Source: RBG-13-68-16 sp041494245
GTDB lineage: Bacteria > Acidobacteriota > Thermoanaerobaculia > Thermoanaerobaculales > Thermoanaerobaculaceae
Assembly (NCBI GenBank): GCA_041494245.1
Contig: JBGQAK010000005.1
Location: forward strand, 167,251 to 231,250
DNA length: 64,000 nucleotides
Direction: 5' to 3'
Under the pieces are notes generated by a model. The model was not told where the DNA came from and made no database searches. It saw nothing but the letters and a program-made list of their open reading frames with translations. This document shows positions 1-9,246 of this stretch, in pieces. Both the position numbers and the translations under genes were made by a program. How positions within the stretch are numbered: the stretch's first letter is position 1; the number at the start of each line of letters is the position of its first letter.

Positions 1-651
1 CTGATCATCGATCATGACGACACGGCCGTGGACGGCACGCGGCGGGTCCACTACCCGGCGCACCTCCGGGCCATGGAGGTCCTGCGTCCCGGCCTCACGC
101 CCGTTGACCTCGATACCTGGTTTCGCAAGAACTTCGACCCGGGCATCATGGGCTTCCTCCTCGACGAGCTCGGCCTGACGCCCGAGGAGCTGGCCGTCGA
201 GCACGCGATCTGGCAGGAGTTCACCTCGCGCGAGACGCCGCACTTCTATGCCGGGTTCCTCGAGGCCCTGGCGGCGTACAAGACGCGCGGCGGGCACGTG
301 GTCGTCGTGTCGCACTCTGAGAGCCACATCATCCTGGGTCACTACCAGGGTGCGGCCGACGGGCACGGCGTGGTGCCCGACCTCGTCTTCGGGTGGGATC
401 TCGAGCCGCACAAGCGCAAGCCGAGCCCATTCCCCGTCCGCGAGACGATCCGGCAGCTCCACCTCGAGCCGCGGGACGTGCTGGTCGTGGACGATCTCAA
501 GCCGGGCGTGGACATGGCCAAGGCGGCGGGCGTGGACGCCGCGGCGGCCGGCTGGAGCCACGACATCCCCTCGATCCGCGACTTCATGAAGAGGACGTGT
601 GTGGCCTACTTCGCCACCGTCCCCGAGTTCACCGAGTTCATCCTTCGCTGA
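1..651 (+). CDS. HAD-family hydrolase (5' end outside window)
   Basis: Haloacid dehalogenase-superfamily hydrolase, probably a phosphatase of unknown substrate. The frame is open from base 1, and the HAD nucleophile motif (IIDHDDTAVD) lies before the first possible start codon (GTG at 28), so the gene begins upstream of the window. Motif II (VVVSHSE), the motif III lysine (in PHKRKPSPFP) and the motif IV acidic pair (VLVVDDLKPG) follow in the right order. A helical cap-like stretch sits between motifs I and II. The family is clear; the substrate is not. Confidence 0.8.
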   Translation: MIIDHDDTAVDGTRRVHYPAHLRAMEVLRPGLTPVDLDTWFRKNFDPGIMGFLLDELGLTPEELAVEHAIWQEFTSRETPHFYAGFLEALAAYKTRGGHVVVVSHSESHIILGHYQGAADGHGVVPDLVFGWDLEPHKRKPSPFPVRETIRQLHLEPRDVLVVDDLKPGVDMAKAAGVDAAAAGWSHDIPSIRDFMKRTCVAYFATVPEFTEFILR

Positions 652-832
652 ACCTCCTCCGGCCGAACCCCGCCCGCGGACCGCGCACGACGAGCCCGGC
701 TGCGAGGGCATCCGGCCGGACCGATCCGGATGGTACGTGGAATATTGTCGTTTGATCGGCTCCGGGAACCTGCACGTTCTCAAGCACCGTCGCGATGCCT
801 GTCCGAGGTCCGCTCGTTGCCGGGGCGACCCG

Positions 833-1621
833 CTACTTCGGGGTGCGTGCAGGGGCGAACGGCGGCAGCTGCTCGGCGAGCCCCATGTCTTCGGCCGAAT
901 AGTACGCGGCCACCATTTGCCGGGCACCCGAGCGGGTGTAGACGTCGGCGCGCGGATGATCCATGACATCGGCGATCACCTGCGCCACGTCCTCGGCCGT
1001 CTGCGCGCCCGGCATCTGGCGGGAGTCGGTCCCGCCGTGGCGCGCGTGAACTCCGAACTCGGTCGCCACCAACCCGGGATGCACGCACGTCACGTGGATT
1101 TCGGGGTAGCTTCCCCGCAGCTCCATCCGGAGGTTGGCGGTGAGCGCGTTCAGCGCGTGCTTCGCGGCGCTGTACGCCGAGCGGACGACGGCGAACGGCA
1201 ACCGGCCCAGCATCGACGAGACGTTGATGATGTGCCCGCTCCTGCGATCGCGGAAGTGCGGCAGCACCGCCTGCATCCCGTAGAGCGCCGATTTTGCGTT
1301 GACCCGCATCATCTCGTCGAAATCCTCGTCGGAGAGCTCGGAGACCAGACGCGTGATGCCCTGCCCCGCATTGTTGACCCACACATCCACGCGACCGAAG
1401 CGCGCCAGCGACGCGGCAAGCGCTCCCTCGACCTCCTCGCGCCGGGTGACGTCGGCGACGACGGGCAGGGCGTTCGGGCCGCAGCGCCCGGCGACGGCCA
1501 GTAGCTCCTTCTCCCGCCGCGCGAGCAGTGCCACTCGCGCGCCCCTGCCCGAGACCAGCTTGGCGAGTGCCGCACCGATCCCGCTGCTCGCACCCGTGAT
1601 GACGATGACCTTGCCGTCCAT
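833..1621 (-). CDS. SDR-family NAD(P)-dependent oxidoreductase
   Basis: Classical short-chain dehydrogenase/reductase of 262 residues, a typical length. The Rossmann cofactor motif TGASSGIG is at residues 9-16, NNAG at 83-86, and the catalytic Ser (NVSS, about 135), Tyr150 and Lys154 (YSAAK) are all present. There is no signal peptide, so it should be cytoplasmic. It reduces or oxidises an unknown alcohol/carbonyl substrate. It stands alone with a non-coding gap on each side and converges with the HAD gene. Confidence 0.9.
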   Translation of the reverse strand: MDGKVIVITGASSGIGAALAKLVSGRGARVALLARREKELLAVAGRCGPNALPVVADVTRREEVEGALAASLARFGRVDVWVNNAGQGITRLVSELSDEDFDEMMRVNAKSALYGMQAVLPHFRDRRSGHIINVSSMLGRLPFAVVRSAYSAAKHALNALTANLRMELRGSYPEIHVTCVHPGLVATEFGVHARHGGTDSRQMPGAQTAEDVAQVIADVMDHPRADVYTRSGARQMVAAYYSAEDMGLAEQLPPFAPARTPK

Positions 1622-1704
1622 AGGTCAGCCAACGCTCCCGGCGGCCAGGATACTCCCGAGTTGCGTCGGCCGCGCGCCCGCCCGTGGCTATGGACCCACG
1701 GGGT

Positions 1705-1839
1705 TTACGGATGCACGCCGGCGATCTCGCCCTCGCCCACCGGCTCCTGCGTCACAAAGACCTCGATGTGATGGTTGGGCGTCGTCCAGATCCTGGTCTG
1801 AACCGGCGGGTGCTCCGGTGTGCGCGGGTGGTGTCAACC
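1705..1839 (-). pseudogene. C-terminal remnant of an unidentified gene
   Basis: A minus-strand frame of about 40 codons ends in TAA at 1705-1707 and reads, in part, TRIWTTPNHHIEVFVTQEP followed by VGEGEIAGVHP. Nearly every third codon position is G or C, as in real genes of this window, but there is no start codon and a stop lies just upstream (about 1840). It looks like the surviving 3' end of a deleted gene. The family is not recognised. Confidence 0.35.
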
Positions 1840-2134
1840 GCGAGGCGGCCCCGACCGTCGCCCCTGCAACAGGATCGGCGTGGGCCGAGCCAGTCCGTCC
1901 TCGACTCGCCGTCGGAGTAGAGCTTGTGTGTGGTTGTACCAGGTACTCGTGCTCGTGAGTACTCGTGGGTACTGGTGCCGTACCCGCGCCTTGCCCGGCG
2001 GCCTCGCATGGTGTTGGCTCACCTGGGAAGTGGTGCCCAAGCGTCATCGGTTTGTCACGCCCTTTTCAAGGCGGACTCATGACGAGGTGTATGATCAAGA
2101 AAAATCTTTGCCCCCAGGACGGAGGAGGACACTA
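1840..2134. other. Intergenic region before the PhoD-type gene
   Basis: No convincing gene. It holds short repeats of a GTACTCGTG type near 1940-1975 and a TATGAT box at 2090-2095 that could be a -10 element. A strong ribosome binding site (GGAGGAGG) lies at 2121-2128 in front of the PhoD-type gene. Confidence 0.3.
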
Positions 2135-4405
2135 ATGAGATTCGTTTCCCCGAGACCTTTCATCCTATTTCTGATGTGTGTGGCGGCCGCGACGGTGGCA
2201 TCGGCCGGAGATGCGCCGCGCGCCAGGCTGGCGACGGTGCGCCACGGGATCAACCCGCCGGTGACCGAGCGTGACGTGCAGACGCGTCTCATGCGGGTCG
2301 CCAGCCAACTCGGAGACGTTCCGGGCGTGCTGCTCGGCCACCAGTTCTTCCCGCAGTCGGTGGCCTCTGGCGACCCGCGCCCCGACAGCCTGGTTGTCTG
2401 GACGCGCCTCGACGACAAGGACGTGGGGCAGAGCGACGTTCCGGTGCTGCTGATCGTCACCAAGGACAGGTTCTTTCAGCACGTCGTCTACAACAACTGG
2501 GTGATGTCGCTCGCAAAGTACGACCACTGCATCAAGGTCAAGATCCCCGGCCTCGACCCGCGCACGAGCTACCTCTACTTCTTCGCGTACTTCAAGAACG
2601 GCGTGATCTACCTGTCGCAACTGGGGCGCACCAAGACCGCGCCGGCGCCTGGCGATGACGTCTCGGTCAAGTTCGCGTTCTTCTCCTGCCAGGACTACGA
2701 GGGCCGCTACTACAACACCTACGCCAAGCTGCTGCTCGACCACCCTGACGACCTCGACTTCGTCGCCTTCCTCGGCGACTACATCTACGAGACCACCGGC
2801 GATCTCTCGTTCCAGACGCCCGTCCCGGGTCGGACGGTCGACTTCACCGACAAGTCGGGAGCAATCCAGCTCGGCGACCCGGCGCATCCGTACTACGCCG
2901 CCTCCAGCCTTTCCAACTACCGGCAGCTGTACAGCACCTACCGGAGCGACCCGATGCTGCAGAGGTTGCACGAGCGGTATCCGATGGTCGCGATCTGGGA
3001 CGACCACGAGTACTCGAACGACAACCACGGTGCGACCGCGACGTACTTCGACAAGCGCAAGGACGAGACCGATCCGGCGCGGCGCAGACGGGCGGAGCAG
3101 GTGTTCTTCGAGTACGTGCCGATCTCTGCGGGGCTCGGATCCGACGGCGCGCTCAAGATCGACGACTCGATCCTGTACCCGAACGCGAAGATCTACCAGG
3201 ACCTCCGCTTCGGCGCCAACCTCGACCTGGTGCTCACCGACTACCGTTCCTTCCGTCCGGACGTGGTGATTCCCGAGGACGGCTTCCCGGGCACGATCGT
3301 GATGGACCGTGCGGTTCTCGAGACCGTGCTCACCCCGGCTGGGTACGGCGCGGTCAAAGGCAGCCTGGACCCGTACGTCAAGATCGAAAATGTGCCGCCG
3401 CTTCAGGCGGGCGCGACTGCGATCGCCACACAGCTTTACATGATGTCGAACCCTTTCCTGACCCAGGCCCAGGCGGTCGCCAAGGCGCAATCCGTGATCG
3501 CGGGCAACCTCTCGGCGACGTATCTCAACGCCTTGTTCGTCGCCGTCGGCCAGCCTGCGCCGTTTGGCGACGCCGCGCTGGCCGCAATGGACCGTGGTCT
3601 CTCGTACCTGTTCTGCGGCAAGCGCGACCTGTACTCGTCCACCGGCTCGCGCTACGTCATCGCGAAGAACAGCTTCGATCTCTTCTCCGGCTTCAAGTTC
3701 GCGATGACCGGCGGGGCGAGCGAGGACGCGTATGGTGCTGCGCAAGAGAGCTTCATCAAGAACACGATCGGACAGAGCACGGCGACGTGGAAGGTGTTCA
3801 CGAGCTCTGTCTCGATGACGCCGATGATCCTCGACTTCACCAATCCGATCATCGCCCCGATGTTGCCGCCGGATTTCCCCGCGGCGTTCAAGACTCGGCT
3901 GATGATTGACGCGGACGAGTGGGACGGCTTCCCGCACAAACGCCAACAGCTGCTCGCCTTCCTGCAGAGCGTGCCGAACAGCGTGGTGATTTCTGGCGAC
4001 ATCCACGGCTCGTTCGTGGCCGACCACGGCAAGGGAGTGTTCGAGTTCACCGGCGCCGCGGTGTCATCGCAGACGCTCGAGGAAGAGGTCCTGGGACTGG
4101 CGATGTCGGACCCGATGCTCTCGGGCGTTCCGGGGATCGACCAGCTCGTCAAGGCCGTGGGCCAGATCATGCAGATCTCGGCGAGCGACCCAAAGGTCTC
4201 CTCCTCGCAGATCGTCTATGACAACCCGCGGGTCCACGGCTGCGTGCTGATCGAGGCGGGCAAGGAGGCTCTCACCGCCACGTACCTCCAGGTTGATGCG
4301 AGCAAAGTCGCCGCGTCGTACTACGATCAACCCGACGCGCTCAACGCGATGTTCTCCACGACGTCGTTCAAGGTGCAGGGCGGCACGCTCACGAAGCTTC
4401 CGTAA
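2135..4405 (+). CDS. PhoD-like alkaline phosphatase, exported
   Basis: Secreted metallophosphatase of the PhoD family (756 residues) that would release phosphate from phosphoesters outside the cytoplasm. ATG 2135 is chosen because GGAGGAGG precedes it and the first about 24 residues (MRFVSPRPFILFLMCVAAAT onward) form a signal peptide; the frame is open further upstream but that part has no coding character. Metal-binding motifs are FLGDYIYE (about 213-219), WDDHEYSND (about 288) and SGDIHGSF (about 621). It is longer than the about 520-residue Bacillus PhoD, with an inserted region around 390-560. It is followed by a strong hairpin terminator. Confidence 0.85.
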   Translation: MRFVSPRPFILFLMCVAAATVASAGDAPRARLATVRHGINPPVTERDVQTRLMRVASQLGDVPGVLLGHQFFPQSVASGDPRPDSLVVWTRLDDKDVGQSDVPVLLIVTKDRFFQHVVYNNWVMSLAKYDHCIKVKIPGLDPRTSYLYFFAYFKNGVIYLSQLGRTKTAPAPGDDVSVKFAFFSCQDYEGRYYNTYAKLLLDHPDDLDFVAFLGDYIYETTGDLSFQTPVPGRTVDFTDKSGAIQLGDPAHPYYAASSLSNYRQLYSTYRSDPMLQRLHERYPMVAIWDDHEYSNDNHGATATYFDKRKDETDPARRRRAEQVFFEYVPISAGLGSDGALKIDDSILYPNAKIYQDLRFGANLDLVLTDYRSFRPDVVIPEDGFPGTIVMDRAVLETVLTPAGYGAVKGSLDPYVKIENVPPLQAGATAIATQLYMMSNPFLTQAQAVAKAQSVIAGNLSATYLNALFVAVGQPAPFGDAALAAMDRGLSYLFCGKRDLYSSTGSRYVIAKNSFDLFSGFKFAMTGGASEDAYGAAQESFIKNTIGQSTATWKVFTSSVSMTPMILDFTNPIIAPMLPPDFPAAFKTRLMIDADEWDGFPHKRQQLLAFLQSVPNSVVISGDIHGSFVADHGKGVFEFTGAAVSSQTLEEEVLGLAMSDPMLSGVPGIDQLVKAVGQIMQISASDPKVSSSQIVYDNPRVHGCVLIEAGKEALTATYLQVDASKVAASYYDQPDALNAMFSTTSFKVQGGTLTKLP

Positions 4406-4427
4406 CGAACAAGATACAAGGTGAGGC

Positions 4428-4455
4428 GAGAGGCGCGCGGTAACGCGCGCCTCTC
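4428..4455 (+). terminator. Hairpin terminator after the PhoD-type gene
   Basis: Perfect 12-bp stem GAGAGGCGCGCG / CGCGCGCCTCTC with a GTAA loop, 22 bases after the stop codon. There is no U tract, so termination may be structural or factor-assisted. Confidence 0.65.
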
Positions 4456-4930
4456 CGCGTACGTCCGCTGCACTTGTACCAATAGGAGTCAGGTGTGCCG
4501 TTGTTGCTCGGGCGGAAGACGTAATCAAACGGGGGCTTATTGCGGGATACAATCTCCGCCATCGATTGGCGGATCTTCCGCCCCGGCGTCTCGGCAAGGA
4601 CGTGCCACGTCGTTCCAGCTCGTTCATCCGCAAAGCACTTCGGGGAACCAGAACGACGATCCTGCGCCCGCGACGCAATGTCAGCACATGGTCCAGTAGG
4701 CAGGCGGTGCTCGACAGGGTGACGGCGGAGTCAGCCTCCCGGGGCCGGATGGTGGGTCGGGGCCGTGTGGACGGACCAGCGGTGGTGCGGGATCACGACG
4801 GTCCAGCCCGCGGGGTTCCGGGCCGGTGTCAGCCGCAACCGCGAGAGCCTGACCGGGTTACGGAGCCGGTCACGCGCCCGCGTGCGTCGACTCCGCCTAC
4901 AATGACCGCGGCTGTAGAGCGGAGGACGAC
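4456..4930. other. 475-base intergenic stretch
   Basis: No open frame with convincing coding character and no repeat recognised. The last bases carry GCGGAGGAC, the ribosome binding site of the next gene. Confidence 0.3.
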
Positions 4931-5260
4931 ATGAAGACACTGGTGCTGTCGGCGTTGCTCCTGGTGGCGGTTCCGTCGCTCGTCACCGCGGGCGAGATCT
5001 ACGGGTCCATCAGGGAGGCCGGGAAGCCGGTCAGGGACGGGTTGAAGGTGGAGGTGGCGTGCGGCGGGAAGACGGTCGTCGGCGAAACCGACAAGTTCGG
5101 TGCGTACCGACTGTTCGCGCAGGAGGAGGGGAAGTGCACGCTTACGGTCAGGATCGGGGACGAGAGGCCCTCGATCGTAATCCACTCCTTTGCGGACTCG
5201 GCCCGCTACAACCTGGTCCTCGAGAGGAAGGACGGCAAGTACGCGCTGAGGAGTGAGTGA
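4931..5260 (+). CDS. Small secreted protein with carboxypeptidase-regulatory-like fold
   Basis: Protein of 109 residues with an N-terminal signal peptide (MKTLVLSALLLVAVPSLVTA). The rest resembles one beta-sandwich unit of the carboxypeptidase regulatory / transthyretin-like kind: GEIYGSIREAGKPV, then GETDKFGAYRLFAQ, then a hydrophobic strand with NLVLERKDGKY. Such units are usually binding or structural domains, not enzymes. GGAGGAC precedes the ATG. The next gene starts immediately after, so the two are probably co-transcribed and may act together. Partner and role are unknown. Confidence 0.65.
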   Translation: MKTLVLSALLLVAVPSLVTAGEIYGSIREAGKPVRDGLKVEVACGGKTVVGETDKFGAYRLFAQEEGKCTLTVRIGDERPSIVIHSFADSARYNLVLERKDGKYALRSE

Positions 5261-5261
5261 A

Positions 5262-6149
5262 ATGGACAAGACAGAGAAGGACTGGTGGGACAAGGCGGCG
5301 GTCATCCTGCACCCGGTCGGCGGGCTCCTTGCGGCGCTTGCGGTGGCCGGCCTCGGTTTCTTCGGTTCACAGTTCCTCGAGAGGCGGCAGGCGGAGGAGA
5401 CGCGCGCCCGCTTTTATTCGGACTTGATCAGCAAGCGCGAGGAAGCGGACTCCGCCCTCCGCAAGGACATGTTCATGACCATCATTCAATCGTTCCTCAA
5501 GCCGGATGCGACCTCCATCGAAGACCGGACCGTCAAGCTCGAGCTGCTGGCCTACAACTTCCACGAGTCGCTCAACCTCAAGCCGCTCTTCGCCCAGCTG
5601 GAAACCGAGATCTCCAGGTCGGCGGTGCCCGGGAAGCGCGAACAGAAGGACCGCCTCGAAAAGGTCGCTCGGGAGGTCACCCGCAAGGAGATGGTCGTGC
5701 TGGAGGGCGTCGGCAAATCATTCGAGCGCACGGTGGATTTCGACGAGGTTTCCAAGAGCCCGGGTGGCCTGGCGCTCGAGCCGGCGCGGCTGACGCTCAA
5801 CCAGATCAACCGCGACTTCGCGATCGTCGTCAAGAAGGTCGACGTGGACCAGAAGGAGATGCAGATCAGGCTCGAGGTGCGGACCCTCAGAGGGCAGTCG
5901 GGAGACTACGACACGGACGAGGCCGAGTTCTGGACCGGGTTCTTCGACTTCCCGATGATCGACCACACGCGCCTCTCGCACGACCAGCGCTGCGCGGTCG
6001 TGGTGCGGAACTTCGGGAGTTCGAGCGCGCGAATCGCGCTCGTGGACTTCCCGGGGGCATACGCGAGCTTGAAGGAGAAGCCGTACATCCAGGAGATGAT
6101 TCAGGACCTCATGGGAGCCAAGAAGCCGGCGGACGGGGAGCGCCCGTAG
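5262..6149 (+). CDS. Membrane-anchored protein of unknown function
   Basis: Protein of 295 residues with one N-terminal membrane segment (about residues 14-38: AAVILHPVGGLLAALAVAGL onward) followed by a long, charged, largely helical domain. ATG 5262 is preferred over GTG 5253 because GAGGAG ends 8 bases before it. The soluble part begins with a coiled-coil-like stretch (FLERRQAEETRARFYSDL) and later has a mixed alpha/beta region. No catalytic motif or known family was recognised. It directly follows the small secreted protein, which suggests a two-gene unit at the cell envelope. Confidence 0.6.
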   Translation: MDKTEKDWWDKAAVILHPVGGLLAALAVAGLGFFGSQFLERRQAEETRARFYSDLISKREEADSALRKDMFMTIIQSFLKPDATSIEDRTVKLELLAYNFHESLNLKPLFAQLETEISRSAVPGKREQKDRLEKVAREVTRKEMVVLEGVGKSFERTVDFDEVSKSPGGLALEPARLTLNQINRDFAIVVKKVDVDQKEMQIRLEVRTLRGQSGDYDTDEAEFWTGFFDFPMIDHTRLSHDQRCAVVVRNFGSSSARIALVDFPGAYASLKEKPYIQEMIQDLMGAKKPADGERP

Positions 6150-6348
6150 GAGGAGCGCCGGGCTGGCGGTCGTCGCGGTCGCGACGGGCAGTTGAGGCAT
6201 GTCCTGTCCCCCTGTCGCCTCGGGCGAGGAGCCCAGCCGAGTACCGCGCCCAACAACTCAACCTGGTGGCTTGACGTGAGGGGGTCACTACACTGGGGCA
6301 TTGTTTCCCGGGCCGAACCCTCGATGACCTCGGGCGAGCTTTGGCATG

Positions 6349-6486
6349 TCACGTCGTCAGCCTCCTGTACGGAATTTTGTGCGGCCGGGTGGCGGCGTCG
6401 CCGAGGGTCTGCTAGCGCCATTCCTCGTACTCGGAGAAGTTGCCATCGAAGAAGGTGACCATGGAGTCGCCCTGGAAACCGAGGAG
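6349..6486 (-). repeat. ettA 3'-end fragment, copy A1
   Basis: Degenerate copy of the last about 45 codons of ettA (intact at 29056-30744). It begins at the ettA stop-codon region (GTCGTCAGCCTCCTGTACG on the + strand) and runs through the segments coding for RPGRTLGDAATRP-like and FSEYEEW-like sequence, then decays. Frameshifts break the frame. It has the same polarity as ettA. Confidence 0.75.
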
Positions 6487-6700
6487 TTGGGGATAGAACA
6501 AAGGCGCGGGGGTTCCGAGAACATGGTGAGATAGTCATACTTGCTACGAATGGACGAGGGGCCCTCTTGCTCGGCCGTGCCCGCCAAGAAGGAACAGGGC
6601 CGGTACCGACGGATCGCCTCCTTTCGTTGGGCGGGCGGATCCCGGGAAGGAGCAGCTTCCGCCGTGGAGAGCGGCCCTGTCCAGTGAAGTAGTACACTCA

Positions 6701-6746
6701 AGTGGTTGGGGGGCTCGTCGACGAGCAGGTTGTTCGTGCAGGACAT
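6701..6746 (-). repeat. Possible ABC Walker-B fragment (copy A1b)
   Basis: The minus strand reads NNLLVDEPPNHL, close to the first Walker B of ettA (ILLLDEPTNHLDAES). It lies 215 bases from copy A1 and may be a second scrap of the same gene. It is short and degenerate, so chance similarity is possible. Confidence 0.35.
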
Positions 6747-6866
6747 GCTTACCAGGCATCAATCCATGCGGCAGCTCGCTTCCGGATGGAGACGTCGACT
6801 GGCCGATCGGAATGCCCAGATGGGGTGGCATGACCCGGCGGTTCCTGCGGGAGGTGTGCCGTAGCT

Positions 6867-8300
6867 TTGCCGATGATCATCCAGGGTGGATTGGGCGCCG
6901 GCGTATCCAACTGGGTGCTGGCACGGGCCGTCTCGCTGGAGGGCCAACTCGGCGTCGTGTCCGGCACCGGCGCCGAAGCGATCATGGCGGGTCGTCTGCG
7001 CTCCGGCGACGAGGGCGGAGACACCCGCCGCGCGCTTGCTGCGTTCCCCGACCAGGAGGTCGCGGCGCGTATCGTCGCGAGCTACTTCGTCGAGAACCCC
7101 GCCGATCGGAGTTCCGCCAGGATGCCAAGGCAGCACCTGCTGCGCGATCCCGAGGAGCTCATCCATGACACCATCGCGGCCAACTTCGTCGAGGTGTTCC
7201 TCGCCAAGGAGGGGCACGACAACCCCGTCGGCATCAACCTCCTGACCAAGATCCAGCTCCCGGTCCTGGCTAGCCTCTACGGTGCAATGCTGGCTGATGT
7301 GGACGTTGTCATCATGGGCGCCGGGATACCTCGCGAGGTCCCGGCCATTCTCGACGGGTTGGCAGGGCACAACGACGTCTCGATGGCGTTGCAGGTCGAG
7401 GGTGCGACGGCCCAGGACGACTTCCGCGCCCACCTTTCGCCGCGTAGCGTGCTGCGCGGCGCACCGCGGGAGCTGCGGCGGCCGATCTTCTATCCAATCG
7501 TGTCCTCCAACGTCCTCGCCGTGACCATGGCCAGAAAGGCCTCGGGCCGGGTCGATGGCTTCGTGATCGAGGGGCCGACGGCGGGCGGACACAATGCGCC
7601 GCCCCGCGGCGGTCCGAACTTCGACGCCGACCGCCAGCCGATCTACGGGGCCAGGGACGCCGTGAACGTGGCGAAGATCCGCGAGCTCGGGCTTCCCTTC
7701 TACCTCGCGGGCGGGTACGGCGAGTCGGGAAGGGTCAAGGAGGCTCTCGCCCTCGGGGCGGCGGGTGTGCAGGTGGGGACGCTGTTCGCGTTCTGCCGGG
7801 AGTCCGGCCTCCTGCGCTCGATCAAGGAGAAGGCGCTCGGGTTGGCTTCGCAGGGACTCGGCAAGGTGAGAACGGACGCCTTCGCGTCGCCGACCGGATT
7901 CCCGTTCAAGGTCCTCAGCCTCGAGGGGACCCTCTCGGAGATGGCGGAGTACCTCAGGCGCCCGCGCGTCTGCGACCTCGGGTTCCTGCGCCGCATCTAC
8001 AAGCGGGAGGACGGCGAAGTCGGCTATCGCTGCCCGGCCGAGCCGGCCTCGAGCTGGCTGGCCAAGGGCGGTGCCCCGGGCGAGCTGGAGGGGCGCAAGT
8101 GCCTCTGCAACGGGCTCATGGCGAACCTGGGTTTTGCCCGGGAACGGCGCGGAGGGTACCTGGAGCAGCCGCTGCTGACCGTCGGTGACTGTTTCAGGCA
8201 GCTCAAGGCGTTCTTGTCCGGGAAAGGCGAGAGCTACTCCGCCAAGGACGTCCTCGACTACCTGCTGCGGGATTACACCGTGGCGCCGATCCCCGCATAG
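6867..8300 (+). CDS. Nitronate monooxygenase (2-nitropropane dioxygenase family)
   Basis: FMN-dependent TIM-barrel enzyme of 477 residues that would oxidise alkyl nitronates. Seen are the N-terminal IIQGGLGAGVSNW, the VIMGAGIP strand, the catalytic-loop signature FVIEGPTAGGHN and the phosphate-binding FYLAGGYGESGRV followed by GAAGVQVGTLFAF. The extra C-terminal region with RKCLCNGLMANLG is typical of the long form of the family. The start is TTG 6867 or ATG 6873; GGGAGG at 6849-6854 is somewhat far from either. It stands alone between two gaps that contain ettA fragments. Confidence 0.85.
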   Translation: MPMIIQGGLGAGVSNWVLARAVSLEGQLGVVSGTGAEAIMAGRLRSGDEGGDTRRALAAFPDQEVAARIVASYFVENPADRSSARMPRQHLLRDPEELIHDTIAANFVEVFLAKEGHDNPVGINLLTKIQLPVLASLYGAMLADVDVVIMGAGIPREVPAILDGLAGHNDVSMALQVEGATAQDDFRAHLSPRSVLRGAPRELRRPIFYPIVSSNVLAVTMARKASGRVDGFVIEGPTAGGHNAPPRGGPNFDADRQPIYGARDAVNVAKIRELGLPFYLAGGYGESGRVKEALALGAAGVQVGTLFAFCRESGLLRSIKEKALGLASQGLGKVRTDAFASPTGFPFKVLSLEGTLSEMAEYLRRPRVCDLGFLRRIYKREDGEVGYRCPAEPASSWLAKGGAPGELEGRKCLCNGLMANLGFARERRGGYLEQPLLTVGDCFRQLKAFLSGKGESYSAKDVLDYLLRDYTVAPIPA

Positions 8301-8420
8301 ATCGGGGACCAGATAGCACCCTTTTACCTTCCCCCATCTTAAGTACCGATTACCACCATCTCGGTTCCAGGCGCCAGCCTTGCAGCCCGCACCGTGCCGC
8401 CCGCCAGCACCGCCGCGCTG

Positions 8421-8504
8421 TCGCCCTCGAAGCCGAGGATGTGCGTGGCGATCCTGTCGAGGAACCAGCGGTCGTGGGAGATGACGACCGCGCAGCCGGC
8501 GAAC
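8421..8504 (-). repeat. ettA 3'-region fragment, copy A2
   Basis: The minus strand reads FAGCAVVISHDRWFLDRI then ATHILGFEGDS, almost identical to residues just before the ettA C-terminus. It lacks the last about 40 codons present in most other copies and continues into unrelated sequence. The frame is open but has no own start context, so it is a fragment and not a gene. The remaining sequence of the 8301-8769 gap shows nothing recognisable. Confidence 0.75.
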
Positions 8505-8769
8505 CGCTGGCACCCGCTGTCCATGCAACGATGCACCTATGCCAGCGTGACCTCGCCCCAGGCGGTGGCACGCACTCCCCGGCTCGGTGTGGCTCGGTTT
8601 TGCGATCCTTCCGCTGGCAGTCGCCCTCATCCCGCTGCGACGCACGGCCGGCCACAAGCCGGCGCGACCATGGCCGAGAGGTCGCCTACTCCGCGGCCGC
8701 GTTTGCGGCGCAGCGGTTGCAGAGCTACGATCGGAAGCTGAGAATGTGGTTGGCCGGAAGGGAGGAGGC

Positions 8770-9246
8770 ATGACGAAGACTATTCGGTTCTGCCTCAACG
8801 GCAAGCCCACGACACTCGAGACCGACGGTGAGCGCACCCTGCTGTGGGTGCTGCGCGGCGATCTCGGGCTCACCGGAACTAAGTTCGGGTGCGGCGAGGG
8901 GACCTGCGGCGCGTGCACGGTGGTGGTCAACGGGCAGGCGGTACGCTCGTGCACCGTGCCGGTGTCGTCGGTCGACGGCGCCGAGGTGATCACCATCGAA
9001 GGCCTCGCCCGCGACGGCACGCTCCATCCGCTGCAGCAGGCGTTTGTCGAGCACGGCGGCTTCCAGTGCGGCTACTGCACACCGGGAATGGTCATGAACG
9101 CCTATGCTCTCCTGCGCGCCAATCCGAAGCCGTCCCGGGAAGCGATCGTCAAGGGGATGGAGGACAACCTCTGTCGCTGCGGCGCCCACCAGCGGATCAT
9201 CGCCGCGATCGAGGACGTCGCCCGCGGGAAGGGAGGCGCGTCATGA
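8770..9246 (+). CDS. 2x[2Fe-2S] subunit of a molybdenum hydroxylase (IorA-like)
   Basis: Small iron-sulfur subunit (158 residues) of a xanthine-oxidase-family enzyme, closest in size to isoquinoline 1-oxidoreductase subunit alpha. The plant-ferredoxin cluster ligands Cys41, 46, 49 and 61 (CGEGTCGAC...SC) and the second-cluster ligands Cys100, 103, 135 and 137 (CGYC ... CRC) are all present. ATG 8770 is chosen for the GGAGGAGG directly before it; the frame upstream is non-coding. It overlaps the large subunit by 4 bases (ATGA) and passes electrons from the molybdenum site to an outside acceptor. Confidence 0.9.
   Translation: MTKTIRFCLNGKPTTLETDGERTLLWVLRGDLGLTGTKFGCGEGTCGACTVVVNGQAVRSCTVPVSSVDGAEVITIEGLARDGTLHPLQQAFVEHGGFQCGYCTPGMVMNAYALLRANPKPSREAIVKGMEDNLCRCGAHQRIIAAIEDVARGKGGAS

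Noticed and set aside
1820..2134. N-terminal extension of the PhoD-type protein by 105 residues
   Set aside because: The extension has no homology or coding character, whereas ATG 2135 has a strong ribosome binding site and a signal peptide.
4566..4934. 122-codon open frame before the small secreted protein
   Set aside because: Composition is Arg/Pro/Thr-rich as in random GC-rich sequence, with no ribosome binding site or recognisable domain.
8339..8536. Possible 65-residue gene with HDRWFLDRIATHILGFEG
   Set aside because: It is ettA fragment A2 extended by chance; no start context and no complete domain.
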